The notes under the pieces were generated by a model. That model made no database searches and was not told the DNA's origin. It saw only the letters and a program-made list of their open reading frames with translations. From Pseudomonas maioricensis (GTDB lineage: Bacteria; Pseudomonadota; Gammaproteobacteria; Pseudomonadales; Pseudomonadaceae): a stretch of DNA of 64,000 nt. Positions 38,337 to 47,649 of this stretch are shown in pieces. Both the position numbers and the translations under genes were made by a program. The DNA is taken from NCBI RefSeq assembly GCF_022790535.1, contig NZ_LOHG01000007.1, positions 176,840 to 240,839 of the forward strand, written 5' to 3'. Positions within the stretch are counted from its first letter, which is position 1, and every line of letters begins with the position of its first letter.

Positions 38337-39025
38337 GCGAAAACGAAGCGAGTATGGATTTCTCCATGGTCATTGCCTCCACTGTGCATGACATGAAGAA
38401 CTCCCTGTCGACACTGAGCCAGTCTCACAACCGGTGGCTCGAACAGTTGACCGATGCGCAGCGCGATACACCCGAGCACGGAGTCATCGAGTATGAGTTT
38501 GCCAGGCTGAACGGCATGCTCGTGCAATTGCTTGGCCTCTACAAGCTGGACGTCAATCAGTTGCCGTTGCGTCCTGATTATCATGAGATGGACGACTTCA
38601 TCGAAGGCCAGCTGGCTCATCATCAGGAAGTGCTGAACAGTCGTGGCATCGTCGCCACCTGTGAAGTGGATGCGCTCATCCCGCTGGGTTTCTTTGATCG
38701 TGAACTGATCGGCACGGTGGTGGGCAATATCACCGTTAACGCCATACGTTATGCGCGCAAGACCATTGCCATTACGGTCAGCGAGGAAGAAGGGCAACTG
38801 TGCATCGTCATCAATGACGATGGCTCAGGCTACCCGGCCAGCATGATCGAGAAACAGGCCGACTATGCACTGGGCATCAACCAGGTCAGTGGCAGCACGG
38901 GGCTGGGCCTTTATTTCGCCGCGCGGATAGCCGAACGCCATCAGCGTAACGGTGTGCATGGGCGAATCGAGCTGGCCAATGGTGGCCCATTGGGCGGAGG
39001 CGTGTTCAGTCTGTTTCTGCCTTGA
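38333..39025 (+). CDS. Small soluble histidine kinase
   Basis: 230 aa, without membrane helices or a sensor domain. H19 in STVHDMKNSL is the likely phosphorylation site. The HATPase domain has an N box (GNITVNAIRYA, about 127-137), G1 box (NDDGSGYP) and G2 box (STGLGLYFAARIAE). The lack of a sensor suggests it is driven by a partner, or works as an accessory kinase or phosphatase for the TPR response regulator that it overlaps. A strong terminator follows. Confidence 0.88.
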   Translation: MSENEASMDFSMVIASTVHDMKNSLSTLSQSHNRWLEQLTDAQRDTPEHGVIEYEFARLNGMLVQLLGLYKLDVNQLPLRPDYHEMDDFIEGQLAHHQEVLNSRGIVATCEVDALIPLGFFDRELIGTVVGNITVNAIRYARKTIAITVSEEEGQLCIVINDDGSGYPASMIEKQADYALGINQVSGSTGLGLYFAARIAERHQRNGVHGRIELANGGPLGGGVFSLFLP

Positions 39026-39051
39026 GTGTGCGTCATGATGCGGTGAAAAAA

Positions 39052-39080
39052 GGAAGAGCAGGCGCTCTTCCTTTTTTTTT
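39052..39080 (+). terminator. Terminator after kinase gene
   Basis: GGAAGAGC-AGGC-GCTCTTCC then nine Ts. It isolates the two-component pair from the sugar cluster. The following 253 nt before 39334 presumably hold the cluster promoter; I found no JUMPstart sequence there. Confidence 0.92.
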
Positions 39081-39333
39081 GGGCGCGATTTTTCTCTTGG
39101 GGCAAACGGTACTTTGATCACCGCTAAACAACTGACCTCAATAAGTTTTTTTTGCGCTGCCGGTTTTCCGACAGCGGCTGGAAGGTACCGAATCTAAAGG
39201 CTTTTCGTGATGGTATGGATATTGCTTTTACCCTTTGTAACAGCGCTGACATTCCTGAACCGCCGAGTTATTGGCGTTCTGTATGCAGCCGTTCGAGGGT
39301 GTATTGGCAGTTCGGACTTTCTGAGAGAAGCGC

Positions 39334-40104
39334 ATGAAGGCAGTAATTCTGGCGGGAGGGTTGGGGACTCGGATCAGTGAGGAATCACACCTCAAGCCCA
39401 AGCCGATGATTGAGATTGGTGGTAAGCCAATCATCTGGCACATCATGAAAATGTACTCGCATTACGGCATCAACGAGTTCGTGATTTGCCTGGGTTACAA
39501 GGGCTACGTCATCAAAGAATACTTTGCCAACTACTTCCTGCACATGTCTGATGTGACCTTCGACATGGCTGAAAACAGCATGCACATCCATCAGCGGCAT
39601 GCCGAGCCCTGGCGCGTCACGCTGGTTGATACCGGTGAAGCCAGTGCCACGGGCGGACGCTTGCGCCGGGTGCGTGAGTACCTGGGTGACGAGACTTTTT
39701 GCTTCACCTACGGTGACGGCGTTTCGGACGTCAATATTCCTGAATTGATCGAATTTCACCGCCAGCACGGCAAACAGGCCACCGTCACCTCAGTACAGCC
39801 ACCGGGGCGTTATGGCGCGCTGGATATTGAAGGCGACTGCGTCAAAGGCTTTCAGGAAAAACCTCAGGGCGACGGCGGCTGGATCAACGGCGGCTTCTTT
39901 GTGCTTGAGCCATCGGTGATTGATAGCATCGCTGACGACAACGTTACCTGGGAGTTCGAGCCGATGCGCAATCTGGCAGCCCGAGGTGAACTGATGAGCT
40001 TCACGCACCTTGGTTTCTGGCAGTCGATGGACACCCTGCGTGATCGCGTCATGCTCGAAGAGCGCTGGGCCAGCGGAAAAGCGGAATGGAAACTCTGGCG
40101 TTGA
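39334..40104 (+). CDS. rfbF: Glucose-1-phosphate cytidylyltransferase
   Basis: 256 aa. It makes CDP-glucose from CTP and glucose-1-phosphate, the first step of CDP-3,6-dideoxyhexose pathways (RfbF/DdhA). The nucleotide-binding signature [20 protein letters not shown] is followed by [13 protein letters not shown]. The NGGFFVLEP substrate segment and the C-terminal [12 protein letters not shown] are hallmark blocks of this family. First gene of a tightly packed rightward cluster, overlapping rfbG by 19 nt. Confidence 0.95.
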   Translation: MKAVILAGGLGTRISEESHLKPKPMIEIGGKPIIWHIMKMYSHYGINEFVICLGYKGYVIKEYFANYFLHMSDVTFDMAENSMHIHQRHAEPWRVTLVDTGEASATGGRLRRVREYLGDETFCFTYGDGVSDVNIPELIEFHRQHGKQATVTSVQPPGRYGALDIEGDCVKGFQEKPQGDGGWINGGFFVLEPSVIDSIADDNVTWEFEPMRNLAARGELMSFTHLGFWQSMDTLRDRVMLEERWASGKAEWKLWR

Positions 40105-41159
40105 ACGGATTCTGGGCAGGCAAAAAAGTACTGCTGACTGGCCACACCGGTTTCAAGGGTGGCTGGCTGGCGCTGTGGTTGCGCCAGTTGGGTGCTGAAG
40201 TCCAAGGCTTTGCGCTGCCTGCCGCCACGACGCCTGCATTGTGGCAAGTGGCGGGCGTGGAAGGCGCGGTGGCCAGCGATCTGGGCGATATTCGTGATGC
40301 CCAGGCGGTCGCCCGTTCTCTGCGCGCGTTCGAACCCGAAGTGGTGCTGCATCTGGCAGCGCAGCCACTGGTTCGCGAGTCTTATCGCACCCCGGCTGAA
40401 ACCTATGCGACCAATGTGATGGGCACCGTCAACGTGCTGGAAGCGGTGCGTCAGTGTTCGAGCGTTCGCGCAGTGGTGGTGGTCACCACCGACAAGTGCT
40501 ACGAGAACCGTGAGTGGCTCTGGCCTTACCGAGAGCAGGACACCTTGGGCGGTTTTGACCCATACAGCAACAGCAAGGCGTGTGTTGAACTGTTGTGTTC
40601 GTCGTACCGTAATTCCTTCCTGCAGGAATCCGGCGTTGCCTTGGCAACGGCGCGCGCGGGCAACGTTATCGGTGGCGGTGACTGGTCGCCGGAGCGCCTG
40701 GTGCCGGACATCTTCCGCGCCTGGCAAAACAATGAAGAAGTGACCCTTCGCTACCCTCAGGCAACCCGTCCCTGGCAGCACGCACTGGAGCCCCTGATGG
40801 GCTATCTGCTGCTGGCGCAGGCATTGGTCGAGGATGGCGAGAAACATGCCGGTGCCTGGAACTTCGGCCCCGAGAGCGGCAATGTCGCCACGGTGGAAAA
40901 GCTGGTTCGCACGCTGGCCGAAATGTGGCCACAGCCGGTGCGCTGGTCCGTGGATGCTCAGGTTCAGCCTCATGAGGCTGGCTTGTTGGCGCTGGACTCC
41001 AGCAAGGCTCGACAGCTGTTGGGCTGGGCGCCGCGCTGGTCATTTGAAACCACGCTTGAACGTACCCTGAGCTGGCATCTGGCCTGGCAGCAGGGGCGTG
41101 ATATGCACACCTTTACCCGCGCGCAGATCGCGGATTACCAAGGCGATATCCATGAGTGA
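40086..41159 (+). CDS. rfbG: CDP-glucose 4,6-dehydratase
   Basis: 357 aa extended-SDR enzyme converting CDP-glucose to CDP-4-keto-6-deoxyglucose with bound NAD+ (RfbG/DdhB). The Rossmann motif is [11 protein letters not shown] (about 19-29). [13 protein letters not shown] covers the active-site Thr/Asp/Lys, and YSNSK (about 160-164) is the catalytic Yxxx[21 protein letters not shown] and the [14 protein letters not shown] block are diagnostic of this family. Overlaps both neighbours. Confidence 0.95.
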   Translation: METLALNGFWAGKKVLLTGHTGFKGGWLALWLRQLGAEVQGFALPAATTPALWQVAGVEGAVASDLGDIRDAQAVARSLRAFEPEVVLHLAAQPLVRESYRTPAETYATNVMGTVNVLEAVRQCSSVRAVVVVTTDKCYENREWLWPYREQDTLGGFDPYSNSKACVELLCSSYRNSFLQESGVALATARAGNVIGGGDWSPERLVPDIFRAWQNNEEVTLRYPQATRPWQHALEPLMGYLLLAQALVEDGEKHAGAWNFGPESGNVATVEKLVRTLAEMWPQPVRWSVDAQVQPHEAGLLALDSSKARQLLGWAPRWSFETTLERTLSWHLAWQQGRDMHTFTRAQIADYQGDIHE

Positions 41160-42474
41160 GAACACCCCGGAGCAGCTGCGCCAACAAATTGTCGAGCTGG
41201 TTGGTCGTTATGCAGAGCTGCAATATGCGCCGAAACCGTTCGTGGCAGGCCAGAGCGTTGTACCGCCGTCGGGCAAGGTAATCGGCGCTGGCGAACTGCA
41301 ATCCATGACCGAGGCCGTACTGGATGGCTGGTTGACAACCGGGCGTTTCAACGACGCCTTCGAGCGTCGTCTCGCCAAGTACCTGGGTCGTCGTGCGGTG
41401 TTGACCACCAACTCTGGCTCATCCGCCAATCTGGTCGCGTTTTCCGCCTTGACCTCGCCGCGGCTGGGTGATCGGGCGATCAAACCCGGTGATGAAGTGA
41501 TTGGTGTGGCCGCTGGCTTCCCGACGACCGTTAACCCGATCTTGCAGTTTGGTGCGGTGCCGGTTTTCGTCGATGTCGATCTGGTGACCTACAACATTGA
41601 CCCTGCCAAGGTTGAAGCCGCGATCGGCCCGAAAACCAAAGCCATCATGCTCGCTCACACTCTGGGCAATCCCTATGACCTCGGCGTGATTCGCGCCCTG
41701 TGTGACAAATACAAGCTGTGGCTGATCGAAGACTGCTGCGACGCTCTGGGCGCGACCTATGACGGCAAAATGGTCGGTACCTTTGGTGATATCGGCACAT
41801 TGAGTTTTTACCCGGCGCACCACATCACCATGGGCGAGGGTGGCGCGGTGTTTACCAATAACCCGTTGCTCAAACGCATCATGGAATCGTTCCGGGACTG
41901 GGGACGTGATTGCTATTGCGAGCCGGGTCAGGACAACACCTGCAAACAGCGTTTCTGTCAGACGCTGGGCACCTTGCCGGAAGGTTACGACCACAAGTAC
42001 ACCTATTCGCACTTGGGCTATAACCTGAAAATCACTGACATGCAGGCGGCCTGCGCGCTGGCGCAGCTGGATCGTCTGGATGATTTTATTGCGGCCCGCA
42101 AGCGCAACTTCAACTGGCTGACCGAGCGTCTGGCCACGTGTGCCGACTTTTTGATCCTGCCTGAGGCAACACCTAACAGTGATCCGTCCTGGTTCGGCTT
42201 CCCGCTGACCCTGCGCGACGGCTGTGGCTTCAAGCGTCTGGATCTGGTGCGCTATCTGGACAGCCAGGCGGTGGGTACGCGTTTGTTATTCGCCGGTAAT
42301 TTGATCCGTCAGCCATACATGCTCAACCGCAACTATCGCGTGTCCGGTGACCTCACCGTTACCGACAAAATCATGAACGACACCTTCTGGATCGGCGTCT
42401 GGCCGGGCCTGGGCGAAGAGCATCTGGAACACGCCGTGCGTAGCATGGAAACCTTCTTCGGGTTGCGTAAGTAA
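41152..42474 (+). CDS. rfbH: CDP-4-keto-6-deoxyglucose 3-dehydrase (E1, PMP/[2Fe-2S])
   Basis: 440 aa aminotransferase-fold dehydrase that removes the C3 hydroxyl. The PLP lysine is replaced by H223 in [14 protein letters not shown], as required of E1. Cysteines C196, C254, C256 and C264 fit the C-X57-C-X1-C-X7-C ligand pattern of the [2Fe-2S] cluster exactly. The start at 41152 overlaps the rfbG stop by 8 nt. E1 needs an iron-sulfur flavin reductase (RfbI/E3) for electrons; none is encoded in the window, so another reductase must serve or the gene is elsewhere. Confidence 0.95.
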   Translation: MSENTPEQLRQQIVELVGRYAELQYAPKPFVAGQSVVPPSGKVIGAGELQSMTEAVLDGWLTTGRFNDAFERRLAKYLGRRAVLTTNSGSSANLVAFSALTSPRLGDRAIKPGDEVIGVAAGFPTTVNPILQFGAVPVFVDVDLVTYNIDPAKVEAAIGPKTKAIMLAHTLGNPYDLGVIRALCDKYKLWLIEDCCDALGATYDGKMVGTFGDIGTLSFYPAHHITMGEGGAVFTNNPLLKRIMESFRDWGRDCYCEPGQDNTCKQRFCQTLGTLPEGYDHKYTYSHLGYNLKITDMQAACALAQLDRLDDFIAARKRNFNWLTERLATCADFLILPEATPNSDPSWFGFPLTLRDGCGFKRLDLVRYLDSQAVGTRLLFAGNLIRQPYMLNRNYRVSGDLTVTDKIMNDTFWIGVWPGLGEEHLEHAVRSMETFFGLRK

Positions 42475-43166
42475 TGCGTGCCTACATCCTTTGCGGTGGC
42501 TTTGGGACTCGTCTGAGTGCCGTGCTTCAGGGCGGGCAAAAAGCGGTGGTCGACGTTCATGGTCGCCCGTTTCTCGCACTGGTCCTGGCGCAGCTCAAGC
42601 AGGCTGGCGTTGAGGATGCGGTGCTGTGCGCTCATTACCGGGCTGACCAATTGGCTGAATTATTGCCGGTCCTGGCGGCTGAGTCGGGCCTGAATCTGCA
42701 ACTGGTGGTCGAGACCGAGCCGATGGGAACTGGCGGTGCTGTTTTGCACGCCTTGCAGGAAGTACCACCGGGGGGGCGTTTTCTGGTGCTCAATGCTGAC
42801 ACCTGGCTGGATCAGCAGGCGTATCGCCTGGCGTTCGCGGCGAGCAACGATGCAATTGTTGCCGTGCTGGTCGAGGATCGCTCGCGCTACGGCAGCCTCG
42901 ACTGTTCGCAAGACCTTGAACTGCTGGCGCTCAATGAGAAGGGCGCATCAGGCCCAGGTCGCGTGAATGCGGGTGTGTATGCCTTTGCGGAAAACTCGTT
43001 GGGCGAGTTTGCCGTCCAGCCGTGCTCCATGGAAAAAGAGATTTTGCCGCGTTTGATTGAGCGTCGGCAGTTGTTCGCTTGCGAGTACTCAGGGCCTTTC
43101 ATCGATATCGGAACGCCAGACTCGCTGGATGCCTTCAAGTCAGGGCTTCAAGGGGCTGATAAATGA
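42474..43166 (+). CDS. Sugar-1-phosphate nucleotidyltransferase (HddC-like)
   Basis: 230 aa with the pyrophosphorylase signature YILCGGFGTRLS, then QKAVVDVHGRPFL, and metal site VLNADTW (about 104-110). Its ending (EYSGPFIDIGTPDSLDAF) matches the HddC/mannose-1-P guanylyltransferase-like branch that activates heptose or similar sugars. It overlaps rfbH (TAATG) and the kinase gene (ATGA). The adjacent GHMP kinase makes an HddA/HddC-type kinase-nucleotidyltransferase pair likely. Sugar and nucleotide are not readable. Confidence 0.85.
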   Translation: MRAYILCGGFGTRLSAVLQGGQKAVVDVHGRPFLALVLAQLKQAGVEDAVLCAHYRADQLAELLPVLAAESGLNLQLVVETEPMGTGGAVLHALQEVPPGGRFLVLNADTWLDQQAYRLAFAASNDAIVAVLVEDRSRYGSLDCSQDLELLALNEKGASGPGRVNAGVYAFAENSLGEFAVQPCSMEKEILPRLIERRQLFACEYSGPFIDIGTPDSLDAFKSGLQGADK

Positions 43167-44533
43167 ATCGACTGGTAAAGAAACAAACGGTGTATGTCGA
43201 TCAGACCATTCTTGACGCGGTTGAATGCATCGAGTCCGGTGACTTGCAGATCGTGTTCGTGGTCGATGATCAGGAATGCCTGGTAGGCGTGATCACCAAC
43301 GGTGACCTGCGCCGCTACCTGTTGCAGGAAGGTGCGGACACTGATGTACCGGTCACGGCCTGCATGAATACTCATTACCGTTCGGTGCAGGTCGGTGCTT
43401 CTCGCGAAGAACTGCTGAAGATTTTCGACCTCAGCTTCAACGCTATCCCGGTGGTGGATGCGGCGGGTTGTCTGGTGGATGTGGTGACGCCTGCGTTGCT
43501 GGCTGCCAATTCCGAGGTCCCTGTTCTGGCCCGTGCCCGTGCACCGGTACGGATGAGTTTCAGCGGTGGCGGCTCAGACCTGACGTACTACTTCGTTGAT
43601 AACCCTGCTGCCGTACTCAGTTGCACGTTGGGTTTGTATTCCCACGCGACATTGATCCCGCGCACCGACGATGTGATCCAGATTTTCTCCGAGGACCTGG
43701 GCACTCACGAGCGTTACGAGTCCATTTACGACCTCGCGCGTCATGCGGGCAAAGGCCTGTTGGCGACCATCGTTTCTGTTATTCAGCCTAACTACGGCCT
43801 GGACCTTTATATCCGCTCCGACTTCCCGGTGGGCTCCGGTCTGGGCGGCTCTTCGGCGGTGGCGACTGCGGTTATCGCAGCGTTCAACGAATTGCGCCGT
43901 GACCGCTGGAGCACCTATGAGGTAGCCGAGCTGGCGTTTCAGGCCGAGCGCCTGTGCTTTGGTATTGCGGGTGGCTGGCAAGACCAGTACGCCTCGGCCT
44001 TTGGCGGCTTCAACCTGATCGAGTTCAAAGAGGGTCGTAATCTGGTCCATCCGATTCGCCTGACCGAGTCAATCTGGAATGAGCTGGAGGAGTGCCTGGT
44101 GCTCTGCGATACGCAGATTTCCCATGACTCGGGCAAGCTCCACGAGCGCCAGCGCGAAGAGATGTCCAGCAAGGACTCCAAGGCGCCGCTGATCACTGAA
44201 AGTGTTGAGCTGTGTCGGCATATGCATCACCACCTGATACGCGGCGAGCTGCATGATTTCGGACGTTGCCTGCATCAGGGCTGGATGCTCAAAAGGCAAT
44301 TTTCCAATGCCGTCAGCGATGGCGTGCTGGACCAGATCTATGATTCGGCCCTGGCCGCAGGTGCCCTCGGTGGTAAGCTGCTGGGTGCCGGTGGCGGCGG
44401 GTTCTTCCTGTTTTTCGTGCAGCCTCAGCATCGACGTGCCGTGACCGACAAGGTCCGGGAGCTGGGCTGCCGTATCACCGATTTCCGTTTCGAATCCAAC
44501 GGTGTCACCTCCTGGCGGACCAAAATCCAATGA
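43163..44533 (+). CDS. CBS-domain / GHMP sugar kinase fusion (HddA-like)
   Basis: 456 aa. Residues about 1-120 are a CBS pair (IVFVVDDQECLVGVITNGDLRR, then FNAIPVVDAAGCLVDVV), a module that senses adenine nucleotides. From about 125 follows a complete GHMP kinase: substrate motif RAPVRMSFSGGGSDL, ATP loop PVGSGLGGSSAVATA, and C-terminal LGAGGGGFFLFF. This matches D-glycero-D-manno-heptose 7-phosphate kinase (HddA) type enzymes. In nonulosonic-acid clusters such as Campylobacter PtmE, a CBS pair is known on the nucleotidyltransferase; here it is on the kinase. It suggests energy-dependent control of sugar activation. Confidence 0.85.
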   Translation: MNRLVKKQTVYVDQTILDAVECIESGDLQIVFVVDDQECLVGVITNGDLRRYLLQEGADTDVPVTACMNTHYRSVQVGASREELLKIFDLSFNAIPVVDAAGCLVDVVTPALLAANSEVPVLARARAPVRMSFSGGGSDLTYYFVDNPAAVLSCTLGLYSHATLIPRTDDVIQIFSEDLGTHERYESIYDLARHAGKGLLATIVSVIQPNYGLDLYIRSDFPVGSGLGGSSAVATAVIAAFNELRRDRWSTYEVAELAFQAERLCFGIAGGWQDQYASAFGGFNLIEFKEGRNLVHPIRLTESIWNELEECLVLCDTQISHDSGKLHERQREEMSSKDSKAPLITESVELCRHMHHHLIRGELHDFGRCLHQGWMLKRQFSNAVSDGVLDQIYDSALAAGALGGKLLGAGGGGFFLFFVQPQHRRAVTDKVRELGCRITDFRFESNGVTSWRTKIQ

Positions 44534-46446
44534 ATGAGCAAGTTTTTTCCATCGATGGCGCTGTCATCGGCGGCGACCATGTCTACGTCATCGCTGAAGT
44601 GGGTAACAACCACAACGGTTCGGTGGAACTGGCCAAGCAGCTGGTGGATGCGTCTATCGAATCCGGCGCCGATTGCGTGAAGTTTCAACTGCGCAACCGC
44701 GACGCGCTGTATCGCACCAAGGCCGATGGCTCGCGCGCCGAAGACCTGGGCGTCGAGTACATTCAGGACTTGCTCGACAAGGTCGAACTGACTGTCGATG
44801 AGCACCGGCAGATTCGCGAGTACTGCAAGCTCAAAGGCATCAGCTACATCTGTACGCCGTGGGATGAGCCAAGCGTGGATGTACTGGCTGGCTTCGATGT
44901 GCCCGCGTTCAAAATTGCCTCGGCTGACCTGTGCAATCCGTACCTGATCGCCAAGGCCGCTTCCCTGGGCAAGCCGTTGATTCTTTCGACGGGCATGTCC
45001 CATGAGCATGAAATCGTTCGGACCATCGAACAGCTCAAAGGCCTGGGTGTGCCGTTCGCGCTGCTGCATTGCAACAGCACCTATCCGGCACCCGAGAGCG
45101 ATATTCAACTGGGCTACATTGCCCGTCTGAAAGAACTGCACGGCATGATCGGTTATTCGGGGCACGAGCGCGGCACGGCGATTACCCTCGCAGCCGTGGC
45201 TTTGGGTGCCAAGCTGGTCGAGCGTCACATTACGCTGGACCGTGGCATGGAAGGGCCGGACCACCTGGCCAGCCTTGAGCCACTGGAGTTCCGCCAACTG
45301 GTCGAAGGCATTCGTCAGGTCCAGAAGGCATTGCCATGGACCGGTCCCGGCCGTCACGCCAGCCAGGGCGAACTGCTGAACCGCGAGAACCTGGGCAAGA
45401 GCGTGATTGCCGCCCGGGCGATCGAGAAAGGTGAAGTGTTCGAGCAAAACATGCTGCGCGTAGCCAGCCCTGGTCAGGGCCTGGCGCCTTATCGCCTGAG
45501 CGATCTGCTGGGCAAGCCTGCGGGCCGCAAGATCGAGCAGGGCGATTTCCTGTTCGACAGCGACCTGACCGAGCAAGAGGAAGTACGCCGAGAATACGAC
45601 ATGCCAATCCTCTGGGGCGTGCCGGTGCGTTACCACGACTTCCAGCAATACAACGAGTGGATCAAACCCGACCTGTTCGAGTTTCACTTGTCATACCGCG
45701 ACTTGAGCGTTGCGCCTCAGCCGTTCCTCAGCACTGTCGAGTGCTCTCGTCTGGTGGTCCACGCCCCGGAGCTGTTTGAAAACAGCGAGCTGCTGGATCT
45801 GGTGTCCGATGACCTGGAGTACCGCCAGCGTTCCATCGTCAATCTGCAACGTGTCGTTGACGCGACCTTGCAGATGGCCGAGTTCTTCCCGAAAGCCGAC
45901 TCGCTGCTGATTGTTGCCAACATTGGCGGCTTCTCTGCTGACGCACCGTTGCCATTCAGCCAGCGCACAGAGTTGTACGAGCGCTTCCGTGAGTCATGTG
46001 CTCAGATCGATTTCGGTCGTACCGAACTGATCCCGCAAAACATGGCGCCGTTCCCGTGGCACTTCGGCGGTCAGCGTCACCAGAATATTTTCATGATGCC
46101 CGACGAGCTGGCCGAGCAGGCCAAGCGTCTTGATCTGCGTCTGTGTCTGGACCTGTCGCATCTGCAAATGACCTGCTTCCACTTCGAACTGGACTTCCAG
46201 GCCGCACTGAAACTGCTCCTGCCGTACTCCGCTCACCTGCACGTGGCCGATGCCAAAGGTGCGAACGGTGAAGGCGTGGTCATGGGCACCGGTGACGTGG
46301 ACTGGCCTGCGACCTGGGCGCAGCTCAAGCAGTATCCCACTGTCAGTTTCATCCCTGAGGTCTGGCAGGGCCACAAGGATCATGGTGCCGGTTTCTGGTC
46401 GGCACTGGAGTTCCTGAACTCACTGGAAGGTGATGTACATGAATGA
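44530..46446 (+). CDS. NeuB-family synthase fused to SAF and TIM-barrel isomerase domains
   Basis: 638 aa, about 290 longer than a normal NeuB. Residues about 1-285 are the NeuB barrel (VIAEVGNNHNGSVELAKQL, ICTPWDEPSVD, STYPAPESDIQLGYI, GYSGHERGTAI), which condenses phosphoenolpyruvate with an aldose. Residues about 290-350 are the antifreeze-like SAF domain (NLGKSVIAARAIEKGEVF, LLGKPAGRKIEQGD). Residues about 360-638 form a xylose-isomerase/AP-endonuclease-2 type TIM barrel with metal-ligand-like DLSHLQM and HLHVADAKG. The extra barrel could supply the aldose by isomerisation. No CMP-sugar synthetase (NeuA) or hydrolysing epimerase (NeuC) is nearby, so the product is not a standard sialic acid pathway product by gene content alone. 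Confidence 0.88.
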   Translation: MNEQVFSIDGAVIGGDHVYVIAEVGNNHNGSVELAKQLVDASIESGADCVKFQLRNRDALYRTKADGSRAEDLGVEYIQDLLDKVELTVDEHRQIREYCKLKGISYICTPWDEPSVDVLAGFDVPAFKIASADLCNPYLIAKAASLGKPLILSTGMSHEHEIVRTIEQLKGLGVPFALLHCNSTYPAPESDIQLGYIARLKELHGMIGYSGHERGTAITLAAVALGAKLVERHITLDRGMEGPDHLASLEPLEFRQLVEGIRQVQKALPWTGPGRHASQGELLNRENLGKSVIAARAIEKGEVFEQNMLRVASPGQGLAPYRLSDLLGKPAGRKIEQGDFLFDSDLTEQEEVRREYDMPILWGVPVRYHDFQQYNEWIKPDLFEFHLSYRDLSVAPQPFLSTVECSRLVVHAPELFENSELLDLVSDDLEYRQRSIVNLQRVVDATLQMAEFFPKADSLLIVANIGGFSADAPLPFSQRTELYERFRESCAQIDFGRTELIPQNMAPFPWHFGGQRHQNIFMMPDELAEQAKRLDLRLCLDLSHLQMTCFHFELDFQAALKLLLPYSAHLHVADAKGANGEGVVMGTGDVDWPATWAQLKQYPTVSFIPEVWQGHKDHGAGFWSALEFLNSLEGDVHE

Positions 46447-47626
46447 GCAAGCGATCAGTGCACGTCTGGATCTTTTATTGAGTGAGTCGCTTGACTCGGC
46501 TCGTCAGCGTCAGCAGCAAACCCTGTTTGATGCTATGGGGGATGCCAGGAAACCCTTCGTTCTGTTTGGTGCCGGAAATCTTGGGAAGAAGGTCGCAGCA
46601 GTATTGCTGAAAATGGGCATGGTTCCAGAGGCCTTCATCGACAACAATGCAAGCCTTTGGGGCACTTCAATCCTGGGCATTGAGGTCCTCAGCCCTGCTC
46701 AGTTGGCAGCGCGAGAAAGTCGAGAGTTGCCGGCCATCATTGTCACCATCTGGTGCGGCGAAGCCACTGATACGATGGTTGAGCGTCTGGCCCCATTGCG
46801 TGCACTAGGGTTCGACCGAATTGCACCATTCGGTTATCTGGCCTGGCGTTTCCCTGAAGAATTTCTGCCGTATTACAGCCTGGATCTACCGGAAAAAGTG
46901 CTGAAGCAAGCGGGTCAGATTCGCCAGGCTTTCGAGTTGCTTGCTGATGATGCATCGCGTCAGCTGTTTGTTGACCATGTTGAATGGCGCCTGACATTCG
47001 ATTACGACCTGCTGCCACCGGCTTCTACCACCGAGATGTATTTCGACGACCAGTTTGCCAATCGAAATGATAATGAAGTGGTGTACGACATTGGCGCATT
47101 CGACGGTGACTCGATCCATGGTTTTATCCGCAGTGGGCGGCAATACCGAGAGATCCATTCCTTTGAGCCCTCGGCACGCAATTTCTTGAAGCTTGAAGCC
47201 ACCCTGGCAAGCCTGGCCGACAAACATTCCGGTTTGCATGCTCATGCCCTTGCTGTGGGTGACAGCACGGGTGAAATTCTGATCGAGGACGCCAGTGGCG
47301 CAGCATGCCGAGTCGGCATGGGCAGCGAAACCGTGCAGATGACGACTCTGGATGAATTGAGTAAAAAAATCGCTCCGGCGACATTCATAAAAATCGATAT
47401 TGAAGGCTTTGAACCTCAATGTCTGGCTGGCGGACGTCAACTCATCAGTGAGTTGCATCCTGTGCTGGCGGTCTGCGTATATCACCTGCAGGACCATCTC
47501 TGGAGCATTTTGCTGCAGTTGCATGAATACCACGAAGGCTATCAGTTCAGCCTTTGTCAGCATTTGGCTGGCGGATGGGATCTGGTGCTTTACGCCGTGC
47601 CGGCCGACCGCGTCCTACCTCATTAA
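46439..47626 (+). CDS. FkbM-family methyltransferase with N-terminal Rossmann-like domain
   Basis: 395 aa. The N-terminal 130 residues have a FVLFGAGNLGKKVA nucleotide-binding motif and IDNNASLWG, a sugar-cluster-type Rossmann module. From about 200 follows the FkbM SAM-dependent methyltransferase (VVYDIGAFDGDSIHGFI, then IHSFEPSARNFLKL, and FIKIDIEGFEPQCLAGG). FkbM enzymes O-methylate sugars or small hydroxy compounds. The ATG at 46439 has GGAAGG eight bases upstream and overlaps the NeuB-TIM stop. It probably methylates the glycan made by the cluster. Confidence 0.88.
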   Translation: MNEQAISARLDLLLSESLDSARQRQQQTLFDAMGDARKPFVLFGAGNLGKKVAAVLLKMGMVPEAFIDNNASLWGTSILGIEVLSPAQLAARESRELPAIIVTIWCGEATDTMVERLAPLRALGFDRIAPFGYLAWRFPEEFLPYYSLDLPEKVLKQAGQIRQAFELLADDASRQLFVDHVEWRLTFDYDLLPPASTTEMYFDDQFANRNDNEVVYDIGAFDGDSIHGFIRSGRQYREIHSFEPSARNFLKLEATLASLADKHSGLHAHALAVGDSTGEILIEDASGAACRVGMGSETVQMTTLDELSKKIAPATFIKIDIEGFEPQCLAGGRQLISELHPVLAVCVYHLQDHLWSILLQLHEYHEGYQFSLCQHLAGGWDLVLYAVPADRVLPH

Positions 47627-47649
47627 CCCAGAATTTCAGGCGATTTCGT

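Noticed and set aside
39081..39333. JUMPstart/ops sequence before the sugar cluster
   Set aside because: No GGCGGTAGCGT-like motif found, weakening an O-antigen operon interpretation.
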